This document shows, in pieces, positions 15,617-22,176 of a DNA stretch of 38,030 nucleotides. The number at the start of each line of letters is the position of its first letter. Position 1 is the stretch's first letter. The notes beneath the pieces are model-generated. The model did no database searches. It worked only from the letters and a program-made list of their open reading frames with translations, and was not told the origin of the DNA. Origin of the DNA: Lachnospiraceae bacterium (GTDB lineage Bacteria > Bacillota > Clostridia > Lachnospirales > Lachnospiraceae); the NCBI GenBank assembly GCA_017440045.1, contig JAFSIA010000025.1:1-38030 (forward strand), read 5' to 3'. The position numbers and the translations under genes were made by a program.

Positions 15617-15673
15617 AGCTTCCAAAGTGTCTAAAATCAAGATAAATCTTCATTTTAGACACTTTCTGAAGCT
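15617..15673. repeat. 57-bp near-perfect palindrome downstream of the T-box terminator
   Basis: Arms AGCTTC-c-AAAGTGTCTAAAAT-c-AAGAT and ATCTT-c-ATTTTAGACACTTT-ct-GAAGCT meet at a 2-nt centre. Apart from small bulges every position pairs, so the transcript would form a stem of about 25 bp. It sits 10 nt beyond the T-box terminator's U-tract, in the part transcribed only after antitermination. It is not followed by a U-run on the minus strand. Confidence 0.75.
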
Positions 15674-15682
15674 TATATCACT

Positions 15683-15721
15683 AAAAAAAGTCCCTTACAG
15701 AAATAATTTTCCGTAAGGGAC
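15683..15721 (-). terminator. T-box intrinsic terminator
   Basis: Minus-strand GTCCCTTACgGAAA and TTTCTGTAAGGGAC pair around ATTA, followed by seven T residues (15689-15683). It competes with the antiterminator formed by the T-box sequence just upstream. Confidence 0.93.
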
Positions 15722-15975
15722 GATATTATCGCGGTTCCACCCATATTGCAGTAAAAACACTGCCACTTTAATGATTGTAACGTAATCAACGGACCGGATT
15801 AGGGCCACTCAGAGGTAGTCTTCGATATAGCCGGGAATAAGGTATTCACACCATCTAACCTCTCTCTGCATAAATCGTAGTCATATATTACTGCGATTAA
15901 ATTCCTTTTTGCCTATCTACTCGTCTCGTCATCGTGTTATTCAATATAAGTCTGGGATTTCTCCCAAACAACTAT
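15683..15975 (-). promoter_or_regulatory. T-box leader, threonine-specific (specifier ACU)
   Basis: The conserved T-box sequence GGGTGGAACCGCG is at about 15742-15730 on the minus strand, with antiterminator flanks and the terminator above. Stem I begins around 15935 (GATGACGAGACGAGTAG) and shows the AGAGAGAGG and GGTGTGAATACC blocks. By alignment with the tyrS-type pattern GAAG-codon-A..CTGTGAGT, the specifier is ACU (15819-15817), a threonine codon. The UGGA of the T-box fits a U discriminator base, usual for Gram-positive tRNA-Thr. Genes controlled: the GNAT gene and thrS. Confidence 0.95.
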
Positions 15976-15980
15976 ACTAT

Positions 15981-16008
15981 ATTTTAACACGTTAAAAATA
16001 TTTGTAAA
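15981..16008 (-). promoter_or_regulatory. Promoter of the thr T-box leader
   Basis: TTTACA (16008-16003), 16-nt spacer, TAAAAT (15986-15981), a few bases before the T-box RNA start. Confidence 0.6.
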
Positions 16009-16065
16009 GTATTTTTTATCAACCTGCTATTTCTTTCATAGCATTGTATGTTATACCCAAATGAA

Positions 16066-16392
16066 TTAATTATGCTCCATTTTAACGAATGGAAATTGCG
16101 TCGTCAAATTACTATCCATCTCCATCATATTAAGAATTCTACTAGCTGCTCCAGATGGTCTATTTACTCCTGCCTCCCACGCTTCAACTGTTTTATCAGA
16201 AACACCTATATAGCTTGCAAAAAGTTTCTGCGACATACCGGTAGACTTTCGTATATTCTTTATCTGCTCAGCCTTATATTCTTTTACCGGAACAATCGTA
16301 ACTATTTTACGTTTCAATTTCTTATCTAAACACTTAGAGTCTTCTACTGCTTCTGTGAGTCCTGACATAATACTTTCATATACATTACTCAT
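16066..16392 (-). CDS. HigA-like antitoxin (HTH/XRE)
   Basis: 108 aa. The C-terminal two thirds hold an XRE-type helix-turn-helix: IKNIRKSTGMSQKLFASYIGVSDKTVEAWEAGVNRPSGAASRILNMME (about 44-91). The form, with the HTH late in the chain and the toxin gene first, is that of the YgiT/HigA-like antitoxins of RelE/HigB systems. It should neutralise the toxin and repress the shared promoter. AGGAGG lies 7 nt before the ATG; the gap to the toxin gene is 11 nt. No clear terminator follows before the T-box promoter on the same strand. Confidence 0.88.
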   Translation of the reverse strand: MSNVYESIMSGLTEAVEDSKCLDKKLKRKIVTIVPVKEYKAEQIKNIRKSTGMSQKLFASYIGVSDKTVEAWEAGVNRPSGAASRILNMMEMDSNLTTQFPFVKMEHN

Positions 16393-16403
16393 TAATATAC
16401 CTC

Positions 16404-16736
16404 CTACAAATTCTCTTCTAATAATTTTATCATTTTTTTGATTTCATTTCTTTCTGCAAAAGACAAATTATCCTTCTCACTTTTAGGATATACTGTTATA
16501 AGATAAATTGTTTCTTTAATTACAAAATCCACATAACATACTCTTACACCACCGCTTTTCCCACTATTATCTTTCGCAAACCTCATTTTTCTAAGACCAC
16601 CAGTTCCTCTAATAACTGGATACCCATCAGGATTTTTAATCAATTCAAACTCTAATTTTCTTAAATCAGAATCGTCATAACCTAATTCCTCCCACTTTTT
16701 TGTAAATTCTCTTGTCTGTACAAACGTTCTTATCAT
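16404..16736 (-). CDS. RelE/HigB-like toxin
   Basis: 110 aa, basic, with the RelE/HigB-type fold signals: FTKKWEELGYDDSDLRKLEFELIKNPDGYPVIRGTGGLRKMRFA, then GGVRVCYVDFVIKETIYLITVYPKSEKDNLS and a C-terminal helix AERNEIKKMIKLLEENL. RelE-family toxins cut mRNA in the ribosome. I start at MIRTFVQ (16736), preceded by GAAAGGAAC; the frame can extend 11 codons upstream, but that region contains the -10 and operator. It lies directly before the antitoxin gene. Confidence 0.88.
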   Translation of the reverse strand: MIRTFVQTREFTKKWEELGYDDSDLRKLEFELIKNPDGYPVIRGTGGLRKMRFAKDNSGKSGGVRVCYVDFVIKETIYLITVYPKSEKDNLSFAERNEIKKMIKLLEENL

Positions 16737-16753
16737 TAATGTTCCTTTCTTTA

Positions 16754-16782
16754 ATTTTACCCTATTCAATAGGGAATTTCAA
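16754..16782 (-). promoter_or_regulatory. Toxin-antitoxin promoter with palindromic operator
   Basis: TTGAAA (16782-16777), 17-nt spacer, TAAAAT (16759-16754). The spacer contains a perfect palindrome CCCTATT-G-AATAGGG (16774-16760). An operator in this place fits autorepression by the HTH antitoxin. Confidence 0.75.
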
Positions 16783-16978
16783 GTTTTTCCTATAATTGGA
16801 TATTTTGGCGATTCTGCCTTATAATTTGAAGCATAAAACAATTAATGCTCAACAATAGATAAATAGAATATTACCTCAATGGAATGATAATATCATTTTT
16901 CATACTAATTTACAATCCTTTACGGAGTGTTTTTTATGTAGAAAGTTCTCATCAAAAACTTTCCATTATATGATAAAA

Positions 16979-17001
16979 AGAGCGCCGTATATTCGACGCT
17001 C
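16979..17001 (-). terminator. Terminator of the histidine phosphatase gene
   Basis: Minus-strand AGAGCG-t-CG and CG-g-CGCTCT pair and are followed by TTTTATC. The region 16783-16978 between it and the toxin promoter holds no gene that I can see. Confidence 0.8.
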
Positions 17002-17016
17002 TAATAAATGTTATCT

Positions 17017-17727
17017 TTACTTCTTATGTATCTCTTCAAAAAATCCCGAGTCAGATGGTTTCTCTCCTCCCACATACAGATGTGATATATCTCCCATTCT
17101 CTTTACTCTGAAACATGCCTCCCCTTTAACTCGCTCCTCTGTACAAAGAACAGTCACTGATGTTGGAGCCACAAAGAATCCCTGCCACAACACCGAAGGC
17201 GAAATCCCTAAAAGGTGCGAAAGCATAACAAATGAGACACCCAAATGACAGAAGAATACTATGGTATCCTCATTAGGCTTCACTGCCTTATAATAATTAC
17301 CATATCTCTCATATCCATGCTCTTTTAAAACATTATCAAGACCTGCACAAACCTTTTCGTATTCCTCTTTAACAATACCAGTCTGCATAACATCTGAATC
17401 TATCCACTTATCCTTGTCGTAAAGCTCTGGCTTGTTAGTCCAATAGCCAGGCATAAAATCCCAAGGGATTCTATTATTTCCTGTTTCCGGGTCTTTGACA
17501 TCTACATAAAACTCCTTAAGCCAAGGATAAACTGTAGCTTCTCTTCCCATCTTGTTTAATGAATATGCTGCCGTATCTTTAGCTCTTCCTAGTGGAGAAC
17601 AATAAAACTGCTTAACATCCCAATTCTTTACCATCTCTGATAAAAGCTCTGCCTCCACTTTTCCTTTTTCTGTCAATGTGTCATTTACGTAATCTGGGTC
17701 TCCATGGCGAATAAATATGATTTTCAT
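17017..17727 (-). CDS. Histidine phosphatase (phosphoglycerate mutase-like)
   Basis: 236 aa. The catalytic motif is at the N-terminus (FIRHGDPDY, His8 in RHG), followed by LTEKGKVEAELLSEMV and CSPLGRAKDTA with the second Arg; the second His is in VFFCHLGVSF. The family includes phosphatases of sugar phosphates and small metabolites; the substrate is unknown. AAGGAGA is 6 nt before the ATG. It follows the GTPase-DUF1980 gene by 18 nt and is the last gene of the run, closed by the terminator at 16979-17001. Confidence 0.88.
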   Translation of the reverse strand: MKIIFIRHGDPDYVNDTLTEKGKVEAELLSEMVKNWDVKQFYCSPLGRAKDTAAYSLNKMGREATVYPWLKEFYVDVKDPETGNNRIPWDFMPGYWTNKPELYDKDKWIDSDVMQTGIVKEEYEKVCAGLDNVLKEHGYERYGNYYKAVKPNEDTIVFFCHLGVSFVMLSHLLGISPSVLWQGFFVAPTSVTVLCTEERVKGEACFRVKRMGDISHLYVGGEKPSDSGFFEEIHKK

Positions 17728-17745
17728 ATGCTTTCTCCTTGTTTT

Positions 17746-18693
17746 TTATACCATATTAACTACAGGATCCTTCATTGGCGGTATCTTTGTTACAGTCTCT
17801 GCATAAAGGACAGGACCTTCTCCGCCATAATCACTTCTGTATTCTTTTACTACTGTAGTTATCATATCTACTGTATCCTTGTTTTCAAGATGCTTTGCCT
17901 CTCTTGACTTACAGATAAGTCCCATAAATACAAGATCATCTGCACAGCATGTCATCGCTGGTCTTCCTGCCACAAAGAAGTTCTTTGGAAGGCTAGGCTC
18001 TTTCATAACAAGTGTCTGAATGTTAAATCTCTTTCCTGCATATCTGTCTGGATTGTCCCATACATCAAGGTAGAAGATTCCATAATCCTCCGGTTTAATC
18101 ACTACAGGATCTGCTTTCAAATCATATGGTAAATCTTCATCTGTAAGAGGAAGGTCAATCTCTCCCTCCTCATTTTCGAATACTACCTCAATACTCTGAT
18201 TAAGGGACATAATTGTTCTCTTATAACCGTTCAGTTTATCCACATCATGACAGCGATTCATAATAATCATCTCTGAATTACGAATCATATCTGCAAACAA
18301 TGAACGCATATTTGCTACGTATGTCTCAAATGTAACGCCATCAACTATGGTTATCTGCTGACGTATTTCCCAATTATCAGGAAGACGTGTCTCTATATCC
18401 TTGGCACTCCACATTCCATTATATTCAATGATAATTCTATCAGGATTGTGCTTTGCCTCCATAGCAAGAAGGGTCTGCGGATTAAACTCCTCATATTCTT
18501 CAATAGTTTCAACTGTTGTATTTAAGGCTTTAAGTTCAGCCTCATCATACTCTTCCATTCCCTCTTCGCACTGAAGTATAAGTGTAGGCTCTTCCTGCTT
18601 AAAATAGTCCTGGGATGTAGTAAAATTTATAAACTGAGTCTTTCCACTCTCAAGAAATCCATATATTAAATATACCTGTCTTTTCTCGCTCAT
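17746..18693 (-). CDS. G3E-like GTPase fused to a YcgQ/DUF1980-like domain
   Basis: 315 aa in two parts. The N-terminal part (about 1-180) is CobW/G3E-like: P-loop YGFLESGKTQF (11-21), IIIEYNGMW (87-95), ITIVDGVTF, and MIIMNRCHD in the place of the NKxD motif. It lacks the CxCC metal motif of true G3E GTPases. The C-terminal part (about 203-315) resembles the C-terminal domain of YcgQ/TIGR03943 proteins: NPDRYAGKRFNIQTLVM, FVAGRPAMTCCADDLVFMGL (Cys249-Cys250) and a final PPMKDPVVNM. YcgQ partners with the YcgR permease and is often near zinc GTPases. A metal-handling role is inference. AAAGGTG precedes the ATG. Confidence 0.75.
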   Translation of the reverse strand: MSEKRQVYLIYGFLESGKTQFINFTTSQDYFKQEEPTLILQCEEGMEEYDEAELKALNTTVETIEEYEEFNPQTLLAMEAKHNPDRIIIEYNGMWSAKDIETRLPDNWEIRQQITIVDGVTFETYVANMRSLFADMIRNSEMIIMNRCHDVDKLNGYKRTIMSLNQSIEVVFENEEGEIDLPLTDEDLPYDLKADPVVIKPEDYGIFYLDVWDNPDRYAGKRFNIQTLVMKEPSLPKNFFVAGRPAMTCCADDLVFMGLICKSREAKHLENKDTVDMITTVVKEYRSDYGGEGPVLYAETVTKIPPMKDPVVNMV

Positions 18694-18729
18694 TGTGTTA
18701 CCTTACACCTTTCTTTCTATCAATGCCTT

Positions 18730-19974
18730 TTAAACAAAGAATTCTTTTAACTCATCCTCTGTATATCCAGCTGCAATCACACAAACCTTACCGATATAAT
18801 CCTTGCTTCCTTCTCTGATTTCAAACTGACCTGGAACATAGTCAAAGTATAACCAGTTCTCACTTTCCTCAGACTTAAGTATTCCCTTTGCTCGAAGTAT
18901 TGTTCCTTCATGGTCATTATCGAATTTAGCAATTATCTCTTCTAACTTAGACTTTGAGTAAGCCTTTGAAGTTTCCATTCCCCAGCTTGTAAATACTTCA
19001 TCAGCATGGTGATGGTGGTGATGATGCTCATGGTCATGATGATGGCCATGACAGCACTCCTCATCACCCTCGTGGTGGTGATGGTGCTCATGGTCGTGGT
19101 CGTGATGATGGCCATGACAGCACTCCTCATCATCCTCATGATGGTGGTGGTGCTCATGGTCGTGATGATGGCCACAGCAACACTCCTCATCATCCTCGTG
19201 GTGGTGATGGTGCTCATGGTCGTGATGATGGCCACAGCAACACTCCTCTTCATCCTCGTGGTGGTGATGGTGCTCATGGTCGTGGTCGTGATGATGGCCA
19301 CAACAACACTCTTCTCCATCCTCGTGGTGATGGTGATGATGGTGTACCTCATCTTCATCTATAAGGCTCTTTGCTGCACTTTCATTCTTCAAGGCACTTA
19401 CAAGTACATCATCTGCAAGCTCTGCTACAGGTGTTGTGATAACTGCTGCCTCTGCATTAAGCTCTTTTACAAGAGTAAGTGCCTCCTCAACCTTTTCTGC
19501 CTTTGCAATATCTGTTCTTGAGAATATAATTGTGCTGGCACTCTCAATCTGATTCTTATAAAACTCACCAAAGTTCTTAAGATACATCTTACACTTTGTC
19601 ACATCAAGAACTGCCACCTTGTAGCAAATGTCCAAATCAAGGTCATCTTTAACATCTAATACAGCCTTAACCACATCTGACAGCTTACCAACTCCTGATG
19701 GCTCTATAAGTATTCTGTCTGGTGAATATCTATCTACAACCTCTTTTAGAGATGTAGCGAAATCGCCAACTAGTGAACAACATATACATCCTGAGTTCAT
19801 CTCACGTATCTCGATTCCAGCTTCCTTTAAGAAGCCTCCATCGATTCCTATTTCACCAAACTCATTCTCAATTAAGACTACATTCTCACCAGCATACACG
19901 TGTGAGAGAAGGTGTTTAATTAATGTTGTTTTACCTGCACCTAAGAAACCTGATATTATATCTACCTTTATCAT
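18730..19974 (-). CDS. G3E (CobW/ZNG1-like) GTPase with long His/Cys-rich repeat
   Basis: 414 aa. GTPase domain: Walker A GFLGAGKTT (9-17), ENEFGEIGID, CxCC metal motif GCICCSL (63-66), IEPSGVGK (Walker B side), VAVLDVTKC and FSRTD for guanine. Between it and the CobW_C-like C-terminal domain (about 330-414) is a loop at 211-323 made of five tandem units of type EDxEECC[CH]GHHHDHEHHHHH. Family members move Zn, Co or Ni to target enzymes; the loop is a metal store or capture device. I start at ATG 19974, 8 nt after GGAGG; the longer frame would begin at a TTG inside the Shine-Dalgarno sequence. It lies 19 nt after the GGDEF-EAL gene. Confidence 0.93.
   Translation of the reverse strand: MIKVDIISGFLGAGKTTLIKHLLSHVYAGENVVLIENEFGEIGIDGGFLKEAGIEIREMNSGCICCSLVGDFATSLKEVVDRYSPDRILIEPSGVGKLSDVVKAVLDVKDDLDLDICYKVAVLDVTKCKMYLKNFGEFYKNQIESASTIIFSRTDIAKAEKVEEALTLVKELNAEAAVITTPVAELADDVLVSALKNESAAKSLIDEDEVHHHHHHHEDGEECCCGHHHDHDHEHHHHHEDEEECCCGHHHDHEHHHHHEDDEECCCGHHHDHEHHHHHEDDEECCHGHHHDHDHEHHHHHEGDEECCHGHHHDHEHHHHHHHADEVFTSWGMETSKAYSKSKLEEIIAKFDNDHEGTILRAKGILKSEESENWLYFDYVPGQFEIREGSKDYIGKVCVIAAGYTEDELKEFFV
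19006..19344 (-). repeat. In-frame tandem repeat coding the His/Cys-rich loop
   Basis: Five units of 60 or 66 bp, preceded by seven His codons. Units differ by presence of an extra Asp-His pair, and by CCC versus CCH. Long runs of CAC/CAT and GAC/GAT codons make it prone to slippage, so copy number probably varies among strains. The complementary frame gives a spurious Met/Val-rich ORF. Confidence 0.9.
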
Positions 19975-19993
19975 TTCTAATTCCTCCAAAATA

Positions 19994-22138
19994 TTATGAC
20001 TCTCTTATTCCTAGGAATTCTTCCTGGAACTTTTCATATGGCATTGGCTTGCCATAGTAATAACCCTGTATCATATTGATATTCATCTCTTTTAATACTT
20101 TAATCTGCTCTGTATCCTCTACACCCTCTACACAAACCTTTGCTCCAAGCTTCTCAGAGAGTTCAGTAATAAGCTTTATGAATGTCTGAGCATAATCATC
20201 TGATGCAATATCATCAATGAAATTCTTATCAACCTTTATGATATCAAAGTTCATCTGCTTAATATAACTAAGTGAAGAATAGCCTGTTCCAAAATCGTCA
20301 AGTGCAATTCCTACACCCAGCTTCTTTATAGAATCAATAACCTTCTTCATATTGGACATATCATTAATAGCCAGACTCTCTGTTATCTCGAGAATAATAT
20401 TTTCAGGATTAACACCTGTGTCCTTTATTATATTAGTGATTGTCTCAACAATATTATTCTGCACCAGCTGAACAATAGAAAGGTTTACATGAAGCTTCTT
20501 TTCCTGTCCATAGTCACTCCATTTCTTATTTACCTGACAGGCTTTTCTTAAGAAGTACTCACCTATCATAACGATAAGTCCCAAGTGCTCTGCCAATGGA
20601 ATAAAATCCATAGGCATAAGGAAACCAAGCTCATGGCTATTCCATCTTATAAGAGATTCGCCACCTATACATTCGCCACTTACAGCATCCATAATAGGCT
20701 GAATATAAAGTTCAAACTCCATTCCACCAATAGCGATGGCTGAACGCATATTTTTCTCTACATCCAATCGCTTTATCGACAGTCCTTCATCAGCTGCATT
20801 ATAATACTCAATTCTGTTCTTTCCACCCTTTTTGGCATCATACATTGCAATATCCGCCTTTTTAATAAGGTCATTTACATCTGTACCATCCTCAGGGAAG
20901 CAAACAACACCCATACTCATTGTTGAATAGTATTCAGTTCCATTAATAAGCCATGGTTTATTAAACATATCCATTATATCTTCAATAATTCTATCAATAT
21001 TGTCGCTCTGCTCCGGCTGAACAATAATAATAAACTCATCTCCACCTACTCGGTAACAGCTGTCACTTATACCTTCAATCTGTTGCAATCCCATAGATAT
21101 AAGTTTAAGAAGCATATCACCGTGCTGATGTCCAAGACCATCATTTATATGTTTAAAGTTATCAAGGTCAATAAACATCATATATCCGGTAGTTTCTGCC
21201 TCTATAGACTTGCTTATAACCTCATAAAGGTCCGCCTCACATCTCATACGATTGTAAAGACCTGTCAGGAAATCATTATTTGCCTGGAATTCTATTCTCT
21301 TCTCGTACTTCTTCTTTTCTGTTATATCGACCATATTAAACAGTGATACAAGGTTGCCGTCAACCCATGTTATCTCTGATGTTCTAACATCGAACCAGCG
21401 CATAAATCTGGAATCATAATTTTCCCAATGCCCTACATTATGCTGCAATCTGGTACAATCTGTACAATACTTTGGATTGCCACACATAGCAAAATCGCTA
21501 CACTTACAACCTATAAGATCCTTCTTGTAAAGCGAATATATCTTATCATTAATGAAAAGGATTTCCTTTGTATTTTTATCTACAACAAAAAGTCCGCTTC
21601 CCATGTTATCAAGAATACCCTTAAGTGCAGCATGTGAACTATATAAGGATCTGTTAGACATCTTACGCAAAATTATACTCTCAATCATGCGCACAACATT
21701 TGTAATAAACTGTATGCTTGACAAATCCCATACTCTTGTTGGGTTGTCGTCTGCTGCCACTATAACCATCTGTGGCTTGTTGTTTATCACAACAGGACGC
21801 GCTAAAAGAGCCGAAATTCCATACTTTGTGTATAGAAACTCTCTCTTCCCCACATGTTCATTTGCGGACATTATATAAATATCCTCTCCATAAACTATGG
21901 TGTCATCCCATATATCATCACTGGCTCTCTCAAGGATTTCTACTCTGTCGTCTCTTGTCCACTCATAGAAAACCTCAAACCTATCTCCGTCTATGATAGT
22001 CATAAGACCGAGATTAGAAACCTTTAGATAATCACCCATGATTTCCAATATTTTTTGTACAATATCAGCAAAACTCTCTGCTGAATCAAGATGTGACACT
22101 ATCTCAGAAAGTGCCAAGCTCTTACCATATTCATCCAT
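19994..22138 (-). CDS. GAF-PAS-GGDEF-EAL protein (c-di-GMP turnover)
   Basis: 714 aa, no membrane segment. GAF-like domain (about 10-160), PAS (about 170-278), GGDEF (about 285-448) with GGDEF intact at 365-369 and FIDLDNFKHIND, and EAL (about 465-712). The EAL motif reads ESLIRW, keeping catalytic Glu494; ITES, DDFGTGYSS (614-622), VEGVE and QGYYYGKP are present, so phosphodiesterase activity is likely; both activities are possible. No RxxD inhibitory site precedes GGDEF. The PAS carries a cysteine cluster, C211, C213, C219, C225, C228, that could hold a metal. GAGGT precedes the ATG. lacZ ends 38 nt upstream and the zinc GTPase begins 19 nt downstream. Confidence 0.93.
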   Translation of the reverse strand: MDEYGKSLALSEIVSHLDSAESFADIVQKILEIMGDYLKVSNLGLMTIIDGDRFEVFYEWTRDDRVEILERASDDIWDDTIVYGEDIYIMSANEHVGKREFLYTKYGISALLARPVVINNKPQMVIVAADDNPTRVWDLSSIQFITNVVRMIESIILRKMSNRSLYSSHAALKGILDNMGSGLFVVDKNTKEILFINDKIYSLYKKDLIGCKCSDFAMCGNPKYCTDCTRLQHNVGHWENYDSRFMRWFDVRTSEITWVDGNLVSLFNMVDITEKKKYEKRIEFQANNDFLTGLYNRMRCEADLYEVISKSIEAETTGYMMFIDLDNFKHINDGLGHQHGDMLLKLISMGLQQIEGISDSCYRVGGDEFIIIVQPEQSDNIDRIIEDIMDMFNKPWLINGTEYYSTMSMGVVCFPEDGTDVNDLIKKADIAMYDAKKGGKNRIEYYNAADEGLSIKRLDVEKNMRSAIAIGGMEFELYIQPIMDAVSGECIGGESLIRWNSHELGFLMPMDFIPLAEHLGLIVMIGEYFLRKACQVNKKWSDYGQEKKLHVNLSIVQLVQNNIVETITNIIKDTGVNPENIILEITESLAINDMSNMKKVIDSIKKLGVGIALDDFGTGYSSLSYIKQMNFDIIKVDKNFIDDIASDDYAQTFIKLITELSEKLGAKVCVEGVEDTEQIKVLKEMNINMIQGYYYGKPMPYEKFQEEFLGIRES

Positions 22139-22151
22139 CTTCTTTACCTCA

Positions 22152-22165
22152 TGCGACTAGTCGCA
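22152..22165. repeat. 14-bp perfect palindrome before the GGDEF-EAL gene
   Basis: TGCGACTAGTCGCA lies between the lacZ stop and the Shine-Dalgarno sequence of the GGDEF-EAL gene. It may be a small hairpin affecting translation, or an operator; no U-run follows. Confidence 0.5.
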
Positions 22166-22176
22166 ACTCCCTATCC

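Noticed and set aside
18942-19358. Minus-strand ORF in another frame over the His repeat
   Set aside because: Thr/Ile/Met repeat is a frame-shifted reading of the His/Asp codons.
19006-19521. Plus-strand ORF rich in Met, Val and Leu
   Set aside because: It is the complement of the CAC/CAT and GAC/GAT codon runs of the His-rich GTPase and has no ribosome-binding site of its own.
19974-19989. TTG start for the zinc GTPase at 19989
   Set aside because: This TTG is part of the Shine-Dalgarno region (TTGGAGG) of the better ATG at 19974.
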